DNA of 64,000 bases from NCBI GenBank assembly GCA_001298545.1, contig LJCX01000019.1, positions 124,001 through 188,000 on the forward strand, written 5' to 3'. A program made the translations under genes and the position numbers. Shown here piece after piece: positions 41,391 to 49,474 of this stretch. Under the pieces are notes generated by a model. That model ran no database searches. It was given only the letters and a program-made list of their open reading frames with translations, and had not been told where the DNA came from. This DNA is from Actinobacteria bacterium OV320 (lineage in GTDB: Bacteria > Actinomycetota > Actinomycetes > Streptomycetales > Streptomycetaceae). The number at the start of each line of letters is the position of its first letter. Position 1 is the first letter of the stretch.

Positions 41391-41424
41391 GTCGGCCGCC
41401 GAGCCCCGGGCCCCGGCGGCCGAC
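41391..41424. terminator. Bidirectional hairpin terminator between HAD and SLT genes
   Basis: GTCGGCCGCCG (41391-41401) pairs with CGGCGGCCGAC (41414-41424) around a 12-base GC-rich loop. The convergent HAD and transglycosylase genes end on either side, so the hairpin can serve both. Confidence 0.75.
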
Positions 41425-41456
41425 AACCGGTGACCGGTGACCGGCCGGCGGGACGG

Positions 41457-41930
41457 TCAGTACGCGCCGAACACGTTGTCGATCGAGCCGTAGCGCGCGG
41501 CCGCGTAGTTGCAGGCGGCGGTGATGTTCGCGACCGGGTCGTACGAGTCCCACGACGTGCCGTTGACGTGGTAGGCGCGGAAGGTCGGGTCGATGACCTG
41601 GAGCAGTCCCTTGGACGGGATGCCCGCGGCCGCGTTGGAGTCCCAGAGGTTGATGGCGTTGGGGTTGCCGGAGGACTCGCGGATGACGTTGCGGTAGATG
41701 CCGTTGTACGTCCCCGGGATGCCGTGCTGCCCCATGACCTGGAGGGAGGCGCGGATCCAGCCGTCGAGGTTGTTGGCGTAGCCGAGGCTGGTGGCCGTGG
41801 AGACGGCCGGGGTCGCCGCGGAGGCGGTGGTCGCCCCGAGGACGGGGAGAGCGAGCACGGCCGCGCCGGTGGCGGCGACGGCGAGCGTGCGGATGAAACG
41901 GTTGCGGCGCGGCTGAGCGGCAGCGGGCAT
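41457..41930 (-). CDS. Secreted lytic transglycosylase (SLT domain)
   Basis: 157-aa peptidoglycan-cleaving enzyme. A Sec signal peptide covers ~1-39 (PRRNRF, a hydrophobic core, then TTASA-A). The mature part is a single SLT domain with the catalytic glutamate in NVIRESSGNPNAINLWD, then GIPSKGLLQVIDPTFRAYH and a YDPVANITAACNYAAARYGS end. This is the size class of small Streptomyces SLT and resuscitation-type wall hydrolases. GGAGAGGA upstream of ATG 41930 is the Shine-Dalgarno. The gene is preceded by a c-di-AMP-type riboswitch, so expression should fall when c-di-AMP is high. Confidence 0.92.
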   Translation of the reverse strand: MPAAAQPRRNRFIRTLAVAATGAAVLALPVLGATTASAATPAVSTATSLGYANNLDGWIRASLQVMGQHGIPGTYNGIYRNVIRESSGNPNAINLWDSNAAAGIPSKGLLQVIDPTFRAYHVNGTSWDSYDPVANITAACNYAAARYGSIDNVFGAY

Positions 41931-41939
41931 GTCGAATTT

Positions 41940-42170
41940 CCTCTCCGGCGCCTGCGAGGTGAGCTGTCGGGTTCGGGCGGGAGCTGCCCGGTCGCGTCCT
42001 GACGGTCGCGGCTTTACCCCAAGCCGTACGGCCTGTCCGAAGCGTCTTGCATGTCCAAGACGTCCGGAAATTCCGTTTCGGCGACTTACCTGGTTCCCCC
42101 GCTCCTGCCGAGCGTTATCGATGGGTGTTCGGGCGGCGGCAGGATTCGGCGTTCCGCCCGACAGGCCGGG
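41940..42170 (-). promoter_or_regulatory. ydaO/yuaA-type cyclic di-AMP riboswitch
   Basis: On the minus strand, conserved ydaO-type elements appear in the right order and spacing: GAACGCCGAATCC (42154-42142), CAGGAGCGGGGGAACCAGGTA (about 42106-42086, quoted in parts as GAGCGGGGGAACCA), TTGGGGTAAAGCCG (near 42023-42010) and finally CGAACCCGACAGCTCACC with CTCGCAGGCGCCGGAGAGG, which ends at the Shine-Dalgarno of the transglycosylase. The same leader class precedes rpf and other wall-hydrolase genes in Streptomyces. The ligand is c-di-AMP and the switch is normally off when bound. Edges are approximate. Confidence 0.85.
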
Positions 42171-42341
42171 AACGTATGCGAGAGCACATGTCCGAAACAA
42201 GTACCGGATTCACAGATGACCCCTATTGACCTTGGTCTGTGGCCTATGGGGTGCTTGATCCTTTGTGGGTGCAAAGCTTCAACTTGCTTGAGGGGTGCGG
42301 AGAATCGGTGCACGGTGAAGCCGGACGGGATCTCTGCGGGG

Positions 42342-42357
42342 AGTGAGCCAACTCACC
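42342..42357. promoter_or_regulatory. BldD-box-like inverted repeat
   Basis: AGTGAGCCAACTCACC matches the reported BldD operator form AGTgA-(n)-TCACc with a six-base spacer, and the core GTGAG/CTCAC is a perfect inverted repeat. BldD is the c-di-GMP-dependent repressor of sporulation genes. The site lies about 190 bases upstream of the riboswitch start (minus strand) and 450 bases upstream of the synthase. Confidence 0.4.
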
Positions 42358-42597
42358 AGCGTTCACAAGAGCGGCGAAACGGGCATTAGCCCCAACTCAT
42401 TGTTAAAGCACCGGCAATGGGTGGCGGAGGAGGCGCAGGGGATTCGCCTTCCTTCGTGCCCGACGCGTCGCGGGGGAAGGGTGAAGGGAATGCGTGATCG
42501 TCGTCACGTGGGGGAGAGGGTCGGGCGGGCCTTCGGCTCGACGAGGGCCTCGGTCCGGGACATGAATCTCCAGTTCCCGGAAACTCTCTCCATGTCC

Positions 42598-42609
42598 GCT
42601 CATATGAGC
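42598..42609. promoter_or_regulatory. 12-base palindrome GCTCATATGAGC
   Basis: GCTCATATGAGC is a perfect palindrome, followed directly by an AT-rich GATCAAAAACATTT tract. It lies 196 bases before the polyprenyl synthase start and is a possible operator. No regulator is suggested by the sequence. Confidence 0.3.
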
Positions 42610-42804
42610 TGATCAAAAACATTTCGGGCGTGATCCGATGGCGCCTGGCCTGCGAGGGCCTCCCGGGCGAGTCCATTCGAGCCCGCGGGACGTGGGGGCT
42701 ATCGGTGATCGAAACGTGACCGGATACGCTGACTTGAGTGATGGCAGAGACCTATCGACAAACCGCGTAATCGCCAGTAGACACCAGCAGACAGGAGACC
42801 CCTC

Positions 42805-43815
42805 GTGACCGTCGTCGGGCCGTTCGGGCTGAGCGTGCGGGACCAGGCTCTGGAAGCCGATGTCCAGGCCGGATTGGCGGCTGTCGAGGAAGGCTTGCTC
42901 GAGGCCACCAAGAGTGCGGTCCCGTTCATCACGGAGGCCGCCCAGCACCTCGTACGCGCGGGCGGGAAGCGGTTCCGGCCGCTGCTCGTGGTGCTCGCGT
43001 CGCAGTTCGGGGACCCGTACGCGCCGGGTGTGGTGCCCTCGGCCGTCGTGGTGGAGCTGACCCACCTGGCCACGCTGTACCACGACGACGTGATGGACGA
43101 GGCTGCCGTGCGGCGCGGGGTGTCCAGCGCGAACACCCGCTGGGGGAACTCCGTCGCCGTCCTCACGGGTGACTTCCTCTTCGCACGGGCCTCCCACATC
43201 CTGGCCGACCTCGGGCCCGAGGCGGTGCGGGTGCAGGCGGAGGCGTTCGAGCGGCTGGTCACCGGGCAGATCCTGGAGACGGCGGGGCCGACGGACGGGC
43301 GGGACCCGGTCGACCACTACCTCGACGTGCTCGGCGGCAAGACCGGCTCGCTGGTGGCCGTGGCCTGCCGCTTCGGGGCGATGATGTCCGGCGCCGACGA
43401 GACGGTCGTCGACGTGCTCACGCAGTACGGCGAGCGGCTCGGCGTCGCCTTCCAGCTGGCGGACGACGTCCTGGACATCGCCTCCGACTCGCACGAGTCG
43501 GGCAAGACGCCGGGGACGGACCTGCGCGAGGGCGTTCCCACGCTGCCGGTCCTGCGGCTGCGGGAGCGGGCGGCGCGGCTGTCGCTGCCCGAGGACATCG
43601 CCCTGTGCGAGCTGCTGGACTCCGACCTGACCGACGACGCCCGGCACACCGAGGCCCTTCAGGCGCTCCGGGCCCACCCGGCGCTGGAGCAGGCCCGCCG
43701 GGACACCGTGCGGTACGCGAAGGAAGCGCGGTCCGCGTTGGCTCCGTTGCGGGAGTGCGACGCGAAGGCGGCGCTGATGGAACTCTGCGACGCGGTGGTC
43801 CACCGGGCGGGCTGA
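42805..43815 (+). CDS. Long-chain polyprenyl diphosphate synthase
   Basis: 336-aa trans-isoprenyl diphosphate synthase. It has GGKRFRP (53-59), the first aspartate-rich motif DDVMD (94-98) with small residues five positions before it (ATLYHDD), which favours long products, and the second motif DDVLD (220-224). The GTG start at 42805 follows AGGAG. In an organism with menaquinone-linked complex I the product is probably the octa- or nonaprenyl diphosphate side chain of menaquinone. A shorter-chain carotenoid or terpene role is less likely. It is a single-gene unit followed by tandem hairpin-like repeats. Confidence 0.9.
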   Translation: MTVVGPFGLSVRDQALEADVQAGLAAVEEGLLEATKSAVPFITEAAQHLVRAGGKRFRPLLVVLASQFGDPYAPGVVPSAVVVELTHLATLYHDDVMDEAAVRRGVSSANTRWGNSVAVLTGDFLFARASHILADLGPEAVRVQAEAFERLVTGQILETAGPTDGRDPVDHYLDVLGGKTGSLVAVACRFGAMMSGADETVVDVLTQYGERLGVAFQLADDVLDIASDSHESGKTPGTDLREGVPTLPVLRLRERAARLSLPEDIALCELLDSDLTDDARHTEALQALRAHPALEQARRDTVRYAKEARSALAPLRECDAKAALMELCDAVVHRAG

Positions 43816-43894
43816 CCCCGGGGACCCCTACGGGTTTTGGGTTGATCCCGGGGACCCCTACGGGTCCCGGGCTGACCCGGGGACCCCTACGGGT
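43816..43894. repeat. Three 30-base-period repeats CCCGGGGACCCCTACGGGT
   Basis: Copies of CCCGGGGACCCCTACGGGT lie at 43817-43835, 43847-43865 and 43876-43894, separated by similar 10-11 base linkers. Each can fold into ACCC-loop-GGGT or CCCGGGG-type small hairpins. They follow the synthase stop immediately and may act as a composite terminator. The rest of the spacer to 44100 (285 bases) holds only the presumed promoter of the next gene. Confidence 0.8.
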
Positions 43895-44100
43895 CGGATG
43901 CCGCCTCGTCACCTTCGTGTCATACCGCAGGCGTATGTGGAGTTGAGCCCTCGGGTTGACGCTTCCCCATGGCTGATTTGGTCAGATGGGAACCACGGAA
44001 AACACCACTCCTCACCGATTCGGGTGAGAATGGCGGCTTGGGGTGGGGACGTTCAGGCGTGAGATGACCAGCCGCCGCCGACGACGGAGGTAAGGCACAC

Positions 44101-45378
44101 ATGGCACCGAAGGCATCCGACGACACCACGACCGGCGGGGAGTCGACCGGCGCGGAAGCCGAGGACCTGCGCCTCGGACGGCGCAAGGCCGCACGGTACA
44201 TCGTCCCGGTCACCGTGATCGGTGTGGCGGCGGCGACGATCGGGCTGGTCCCGGCGCTCGCCGACTCCGGCGACCCGGACCTGCCGAAGATCACCGCCCA
44301 GCAGCTCCTCGACAAGATCGCCGCTTCGGACGTGCAGCAGCTGTCCGGGACGGTGAAGATCAGCACCGATCTCGGGCTGCCCGACCTCGGCGGGCTGGAG
44401 AGCGGGCTCCTCTCGGGGGCCACCCAGGGCGGCGACGGTTCGTCCGCCGACCCGTCCACCAAGCTCACCGAACTCGCCGCCGGCACGCACACCCTGCGCG
44501 TCGCCACCGACGGCCCGGACCGCCAGAAGCTCTCGCTGCTGGAGAACGCCGCCGAGTACAGCGTCATCCACAACGGCAAGGACTTGTGGGGGTACGACAG
44601 CGCCTCCAACGAGGTCTACCACTCGACCGCAGACGAGAGCTCCGACAAGGGCTCCGGCAAGGGCGGCACGGCGGAGACCCCGGTCCCCGCGACGCCCGAG
44701 GAGCTCACCGAGGAGGCCCTGAAGGCGGTCGACGACACGACCTCCGTGACCGTCGACGGCACCGTCCAGGTCGCCGGCCGTGACGCCTACAAGCTGCTGG
44801 TCAAGCCGAAGCAGTCCGGTTCCACGGTCGGCGCGATCAGTGTGGCCGTGGACGCGAAGACGGGCCTGCCGCTGAAGTTCACGCTGACCCCGGCGAGCGG
44901 TGGCGCCGCCGTCGTGGACGCGGGCTTCACCCAGGTCAGCTTCGCCAAGCCCGCCGCGTCCACCTTCGACTTCACCGCCCCCAAGGGCGCGAAGGTCACC
45001 GAGGGCGACGAGGCGGGGGAGAGCGCCCCCGGGCACTCGGGCAAGCCCGGCGACCTCACGAAGGACCTCGAGGGCGGCGAGGGCGTCAAGGGTGCGGAAG
45101 GCCTTGAAGGCCTCGACGGACTCAATGTCCTCGGCGAGGGCTGGACGTCCGTCGCCGTCTTCGACACCGGTGGCGAGGGAATGCCCTCGGGCGCGGAGGC
45201 CGGCGGAGACCTCGGCGGCTTCCTCGGCTCGTTCGGCGACAAGGTGACCGGCAAGTTCGGCTCCGGCACCGTCTTCTCCACCCGCCTGATCAACGCCCTG
45301 ATGACGGACGACGGCAAGGTCTACGTCGGCGCGGTCACCAAGGACGCCCTGGTGAAGGCGGCGAACGCGGCGAAGTAG
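44101..45378 (+). CDS. Exported LolA-fold (DUF2092-like) protein
   Basis: 425 aa. After a charged N-terminus, a hydrophobic segment at ~33-55 acts as signal anchor (VPVTVIGVAAATIGLVPALA). The exported part shows the half-barrel pattern of outer-membrane-lipoprotein-sorting-like proteins: LLDKIAASDVQQLSGTVKISTDLG, TLRVATDGPDRQKLSLLENAAEYSVIHNGKDLWGYD, then GRDAYKLLVKP and GLPLKFTL. A Glu/Gly-rich linker (~300-345) precedes a short C-terminal domain. Gram-positives have no Lol pathway, so the role is unknown, perhaps lipid or lipoprotein handling. GGAGG upstream supports ATG 44101. An ABC-2 exporter follows 122 bases later and may be functionally linked. Confidence 0.82.
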   Translation: MAPKASDDTTTGGESTGAEAEDLRLGRRKAARYIVPVTVIGVAAATIGLVPALADSGDPDLPKITAQQLLDKIAASDVQQLSGTVKISTDLGLPDLGGLESGLLSGATQGGDGSSADPSTKLTELAAGTHTLRVATDGPDRQKLSLLENAAEYSVIHNGKDLWGYDSASNEVYHSTADESSDKGSGKGGTAETPVPATPEELTEEALKAVDDTTSVTVDGTVQVAGRDAYKLLVKPKQSGSTVGAISVAVDAKTGLPLKFTLTPASGGAAVVDAGFTQVSFAKPAASTFDFTAPKGAKVTEGDEAGESAPGHSGKPGDLTKDLEGGEGVKGAEGLEGLDGLNVLGEGWTSVAVFDTGGEGMPSGAEAGGDLGGFLGSFGDKVTGKFGSGTVFSTRLINALMTDDGKVYVGAVTKDALVKAANAAK

Positions 45379-45500
45379 GCCAAGCGGCCGAAGCATGCGC
45401 AGTGGTCGAGTGGTGAAGTGATGAAGTGGCGGCGCGGGTGACGTAGGGCAGAGGCCGGCCTCCGGACACCGGAGACCGGACGAGCCGGAGGGGGAAGCCG

Positions 45501-46553
45501 ATGGGGGAGCCAGCGCGGGAGCCCGTGCCGGAGTCAGCGCGGGAGTCCGTGCGCGAGCCCGTGCCGGAGCCCGTAAGGGTGCCTGTGCCGGAGTCCGTAA
45601 GGGTGCCGGTGGACGACGGCGCCGTCATCCACACCCGCGGCCTCACCAAGCGCTATCGCGGCGGACAGCTTGCCGTGGACGGACTCGACCTGACCGTCCC
45701 GGCCGGCAGCGTCTTCGGCTTCCTCGGCCCCAACGGCTCCGGCAAGACCACCACCATCCGCATGCTGATGGGACTCATCGAGCCCACGGCCGGCTCGGCC
45801 CGCGTCCTGGGGCAACCCATGCCGCGGGCCGCACGGGCCGTACTGCCCCACGTCGGGACCCTCATCGAGGGACCCGCTCTCTACGGCTTCCTCTCCGGCC
45901 GCGACAACCTGCTCCGCTACGACGCCGCCGACCCGACCGCCGATCCGCACACCCGGCGGGCGCGGGTCTCGGCGACGCTGGAGCGGGTGGGCCTGACGGC
46001 CGCCGCAGGCAAGAAGGCGAAGGCGTACTCCCTCGGTATGAAGCAGCGTCTGGGCCTCGCTGCCGCCCTGCTCCAGCCCCGTCGGTTGCTCGTCCTCGAC
46101 GAGCCGACCAACGGCCTGGACCCGCAGGGCATGCGGGAGATCCGCTCGCTGATCCGCGAGCTGGCCGCGGAGGGCACGACCGTCTTCCTCTCCTCGCACC
46201 TGCTCGACGAGATCGAGCAGGTGTGCACGCACGCGGCGGTGATGGCACAAGGCCGGCTGCTCGTCCAGGGCCCGGTGGCCGACCTCGCCGCGGGGACACG
46301 CGGCCGACTGGTCGTGACGACGCCGGACCCGGCGGACGCGGCCCGGGTGCTGAAGGAGCAGGGGGCGGACGACGTCGTCCTCGGTGAGGACCGGGTGAGC
46401 GCCGAGGCCCCGCCCCCGGACCGGGATCTCGCCGACCTGAACGCCGCGCTGGTGTCGGCGGGCGTCCGCGTCCGCGGCTTCGCCGTCGAGCGGGCCTCCC
46501 TGGAGGACGCGTTCGTGGCTCTCACGGGGGAGGGATTCGATGTCGCGGGCTGA
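45501..46553 (+). CDS. ABC-2 type exporter ATP-binding protein
   Basis: 350-aa ATPase of the DrrA/CcmA-like drug and lipid exporter class. The N-terminal ~38 residues are an odd Glu-Pro-Val-Arg repeat (VPESVR and REPVPE units) encoded by near-repeats GAGCCCGTG/GAGTCCGTG. Then come Walker A GPNGSGKTT (76-84), signature YSLGMKQRLGLA, Walker B LLVLDEPTNGLDP and the H-loop SSHLLDEIEQ. The ATG at 45501 has GGAGGGGGA just upstream. If the true start were after the repeats, GTG 45610 would be a candidate. Its end overlaps the permease gene by 14 bases. Confidence 0.9.
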   Translation: MGEPAREPVPESARESVREPVPEPVRVPVPESVRVPVDDGAVIHTRGLTKRYRGGQLAVDGLDLTVPAGSVFGFLGPNGSGKTTTIRMLMGLIEPTAGSARVLGQPMPRAARAVLPHVGTLIEGPALYGFLSGRDNLLRYDAADPTADPHTRRARVSATLERVGLTAAAGKKAKAYSLGMKQRLGLAAALLQPRRLLVLDEPTNGLDPQGMREIRSLIRELAAEGTTVFLSSHLLDEIEQVCTHAAVMAQGRLLVQGPVADLAAGTRGRLVVTTPDPADAARVLKEQGADDVVLGEDRVSAEAPPPDRDLADLNAALVSAGVRVRGFAVERASLEDAFVALTGEGFDVAG

Positions 46554-47487
46554 CACGGTGGACGACCGGAACCGGACACCGGCGTCGACGACGGCACCGG
46601 AACCGGCATCGACCTCGACGTCGGTGCGGACGGCGAACTGGACCTGGACCTTCGGGCTGCTCCGCAGCGAACTGCTGACCACCTTCCGGCGCTGGCGCAC
46701 CCTCGCGCTGCTGGGCGTGCTCGCGGCCGTGCCGGTGCTGGTCGGGATCGCCGTGAAGATCGAGACGAGCGACGGCTCGTCCGGCGGACCCGGCGGGGGA
46801 GGGGGCGGTGGCGAGGGCCCGGCCTTCATCTCGCAGGTGACCAACAACGGGCTGTTCCTGGTCTTCACCGCGCTCGCCGTGACCCTGCCGTTCTTCCTGC
46901 CGATGGCGATCGGCGTCATCGCGGGCGACTCGATCGCCGGCGAGGCGAACGCGGGCACGCTCCGCTACCTGCTGGTCGCCCCGGCCGGCCGCACCCGGCT
47001 GCTGCTCGCCAAGTACGCGACCGTCATGATCTTCTGCCTGGTGGCCACGCTGGTGGTCGCGGTCTCGGCGCTGACGGTCGGAGCGCTGCTCTTCCCACTG
47101 GGCGACCTGACGACGATCTCCGGCACCCGGATCGGCTTCGGCGACGGGCTGCTGAGGGCGCTGCTGATCGCCCTGGTCGTCGCCGCCTCCCTGACCGGCG
47201 TGGCGGCGCTCGGACTGTTCGTCTCCACCCTCACCAGCAGCGGCATCGCGGCGATGGCGACGACGGTGGGCCTGCTGATCACGGTTCAGATCCTCGACCA
47301 GATCCCCCAACTGCACGCCTTGCAGCCGTACTTCTTCTCACACCACTGGCTGTCCTTCGCCGACCTGATGCGCGAGCCGGTCTACTGGGACGACCTGGAG
47401 AAGAATCTCGGCCTCCAGGCCCTGTACGCGGCCGTCTTCGGCTCGGCGGCCTGGGCACGCTTCACGACGAGGGACATCACGGCGTAG
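46540..47487 (+). CDS. ABC-2 type exporter permease
   Basis: 315-aa membrane subunit partnering the ATPase just upstream. Six hydrophobic segments are visible from about residue 48 to 310. A glycine run (GGPGGGGGGGEGP) in the first extracytoplasmic loop at ~80-93 is unusual. The segment GDSIAGEANAGTLRYLLVAPAGRTRLLLAKY is the hallmark cytoplasmic loop of ABC-2 permeases. The ATG lies within the ATPase gene end, indicating coupling. The transported molecule is unknown. Confidence 0.9.
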   Translation: MSRADTVDDRNRTPASTTAPEPASTSTSVRTANWTWTFGLLRSELLTTFRRWRTLALLGVLAAVPVLVGIAVKIETSDGSSGGPGGGGGGGEGPAFISQVTNNGLFLVFTALAVTLPFFLPMAIGVIAGDSIAGEANAGTLRYLLVAPAGRTRLLLAKYATVMIFCLVATLVVAVSALTVGALLFPLGDLTTISGTRIGFGDGLLRALLIALVVAASLTGVAALGLFVSTLTSSGIAAMATTVGLLITVQILDQIPQLHALQPYFFSHHWLSFADLMREPVYWDDLEKNLGLQALYAAVFGSAAWARFTTRDITA

Positions 47488-47604
47488 ACATCCCAGCCTC
47501 AGGCGTCCCGCCGTAGGCATCACGGCACAGACGTCACGGCCTGGGCAGCACGGCCCTGAAGCAGCACGGCGTAGGCAGTGCGGTGTAGGCGTCGGGCGCA
47601 GGTC

Positions 47605-48192
47605 TCAGCGGGTTTCCCACAGGAAGCGCGCCGCCGGCGTCTCTCCCGCGAAGAACGTCTTCGCGCGGGTCAGCGCCTCCGTGTCCCTGAGGACGTCACC
47701 GGGCTTGCTGCCGTTGCCGAGCAGCACCCCGCCGAAGGACATCCCCATGTACGCGGCCGAGTTGTTCAGCGTCCCGACGAGCGGATCGGCGACCACGGGC
47801 TGGTCGTCGGCGAGCGCGGTGACGCCCCAGAGGGTGCGCCCGGCGAGCGTCGCCTTGAAGTCGAGGCCGGGGGTGCGCAGCCAGCCCGACCAGTGGTCCA
47901 GGTAGCGCTTGGTCTGGCCGGAGACCGAGTACCAGTACAGCGGGGACGCGATCACGATGTCCGTCGCGGCGAGCGTGGCGTCGAGCAGCAGCGCCGTGTT
48001 GCCCTCGGTGGGGCGGACGTGGTCGCTGTCGTGCCGCTGGTCCTCGAAGTCGGGCAGCGGGTGCCGGGCCAGGCTGATCCACGTCTGCTCGACGTCGGAG
48101 GGCAACTGCTCGGCGGCCGCGCGGGCCAGCGACTCGGTGTTGCCGTCCGGACGGCTGCTGCCCAGCACGAACAGGAAACTGCGACGGGTCAT
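47605..48192 (-). CDS. NAD(P)H-dependent FMN reductase / flavodoxin-like oxidoreductase
   Basis: 195-aa flavodoxin-fold protein. The phosphate-binding loop is LGSSRPDGNTESLA (10-23), and the second FMN loop is ASPLYWYSVSGQTKRYLDHW (about 81-100), typical of the NADPH-dependent FMN reductase and azoreductase-like family. It reduces flavin or quinone-type substrates in the cytoplasm. GGGGGATGG precedes ATG 48192. The gene is convergent with the ABC exporter, with a 117-base spacer of CACGGC and GTAGGC word repeats and no clear hairpin. Confidence 0.88.
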   Translation of the reverse strand: MTRRSFLFVLGSSRPDGNTESLARAAAEQLPSDVEQTWISLARHPLPDFEDQRHDSDHVRPTEGNTALLLDATLAATDIVIASPLYWYSVSGQTKRYLDHWSGWLRTPGLDFKATLAGRTLWGVTALADDQPVVADPLVGTLNNSAAYMGMSFGGVLLGNGSKPGDVLRDTEALTRAKTFFAGETPAARFLWETR

Positions 48193-48239
48193 GATCCATC
48201 CCCCAGGTAGTCGGCGTACGAGGATAGTCTGCACCTGCA

Positions 48240-49454
48240 TTATATGTGTGCGCAAGTATTGGCGGCCTGGGCGGCCTGAGCGGCTCGGGCGGCTTGGGCG
48301 GCTCGCGCGGCTGTCAGGAGTGCCGTCTCCCCGCCGTGTGCCGCGACCAGTTGCAGCCCCACGGGGCAGCCGTCCGCGCCGACCCCCGCCGGGATGCTGA
48401 TCGCCGGATGCCCGCTCAGGTTGAACGCCCAGGTGAGCGCGGTCGAGTACCGGTCGCCCGGGCCCTCGTGACCGTGCGCGGCGTTCGGCGTCGTCGGGGT
48501 CAGCAGCAGGTCGGCGCGGGCGAAGAGGCCGGCCAGCAGACCGTCGTTGAGGTTCCGGACGCGTTCGGCCGCGCGGAGGTCCGAGCCCGGGGTGCGCAGC
48601 GCGAGCCAGGCGGTTGCGGGGTCCGCCAGCCGCAGGGGCGCGTCGGAGGGCGGCAGCAGCCGCACGACACCCGCCTCGGCGAGGCGTCCGGCGGCGGCAC
48701 GGGCCAGGGCGAGCGGCTCCGGGTCGGGATCGGCGAAGCCGAGGTCGGCGGAGAAGACGGCGACCGGCGGGACACGACCCGGTGAAGGTAGGGGGCGCGC
48801 CCCCGCCCTCGGTGCCATGACCTGCCAGTACGCCTCGGCGTCCGCCGCGTGGTGTACGAGTACGCCGGGCGCCGCCAGCCCCGTACGGTCCCGGGCGGCC
48901 GGTGCCGATACCTCCCCGGGCGGCGGGCGGCGGTTCGTGGTCTTCAGGCCGATCACGCCACACCAAGCGGCCGGGATCCGCACCGAGCCCGCGCCGTCGC
49001 TGCCGGTCGCCAGCGGGACCATGCCGGCGGCCACCGCCGCCGCGGACCCGGCCGAGGAGCCGCCCGGCGTGCGGTCGGCGCGCCAGGGGTTGACGGTCCG
49101 GCCGTGGGCGCCGAGGCCCCAGGTCTGCCAGGGGGTGCCGGGTCCCGGTACGGCCGTGGCCCCCACCGGCACGCATCCGGCGGCGACCAGCGGGCCCGCC
49201 GCGCGCAGTCCGTGACGCCCCTTCACGCCGATCGGCACCCCGGCCAGCGGCAGCCGCTCGCCCGCGGCGACCCGGGCGTCGACCTCATGCGCCCAGGCCC
49301 GCGCCCGCTCCTCCCACACCTCGGCGAAGGCGCACAGCGAACGGTCGATCCGCGCGAGCGCCTCGCCGGTCACGGCCACGGCGGACGCCCGCCCCGCCCG
49401 CACGGCCGCGGCGATCTCCACGGCCGGCGGCCACGCCAGGGGACCGGACGCCAC
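48240..49454 (-). CDS. Amidase-signature hydrolase
   Basis: About 404 aa. The amidase-signature triad is present: Lys78 in [10 protein letters not shown], a Ser in [16 protein letters not shown] (133-134) and nucleophile Ser157 in [14 protein letters not shown] 49454 is my start choice ([20 protein letters not shown]). The much longer frame upstream overlaps the neighbouring gene and has Arg-rich shadow composition. The protein is some 60-80 residues shorter than most family members. The end is an Ala-Gln repeat tail (AARAAQAA) from a short GGCGGCCTG DNA repeat. Substrate unknown; candidates are aliphatic or aryl amides. Confidence 0.82.
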   Translation of the reverse strand: MASGPLAWPPAVEIAAAVRAGRASAVAVTGEALARIDRSLCAFAEVWEERARAWAHEVDARVAAGERLPLAGVPIGVKGRHGLRAAGPLVAAGCVPVGATAVPGPGTPWQTWGLGAHGRTVNPWRADRTPGGSSAGSAAAVAAGMVPLATGSDGAGSVRIPAAWCGVIGLKTTNRRPPPGEVSAPAARDRTGLAAPGVLVHHAADAEAYWQVMAPRAGARPLPSPGRVPPVAVFSADLGFADPDPEPLALARAAAGRLAEAGVVRLLPPSDAPLRLADPATAWLALRTPGSDLRAAERVRNLNDGLLAGLFARADLLLTPTTPNAAHGHEGPGDRYSTALTWAFNLSGHPAISIPAGVGADGCPVGLQLVAAHGGETALLTAARAAQAARAAQAAQAANTCAHI

Positions 49455-49474
49455 CCCCGTCGTCCCGCGCCCGG

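Larger units (their letters stand above)
42171..42804. other. Long intergenic region with palindromes, no confident gene
   Basis: About 630 bases between the riboswitch and the polyprenyl synthase start. Its AT content is higher than average in places (42200-42290 and 42600-42625). ORFs of 66 to 96 codons here have no Shine-Dalgarno or recognisable domain and I do not call them. It must hold the minus-strand promoter of the transglycosylase and the plus-strand promoter of the synthase. Two palindromes are listed separately. Confidence 0.6.

Noticed and set aside
42343-42612. 89-codon plus-strand ORF in the gap before the polyprenyl synthase
   Set aside because: No ribosome-binding site, no domain, and the sequence overlaps likely operator palindromes.
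43816-43894. Regularly spaced repeats as a CRISPR array
   Set aside because: Only three units, linkers of ~10 bases instead of 25-40-base spacers, linkers are similar to each other, and no cas genes are near.
44101-45378. Assignment as lolA in lipoprotein trafficking to an outer membrane
   Set aside because: The organism appears to be a Gram-positive actinomycete without an outer membrane. Only the fold resemblance is kept.
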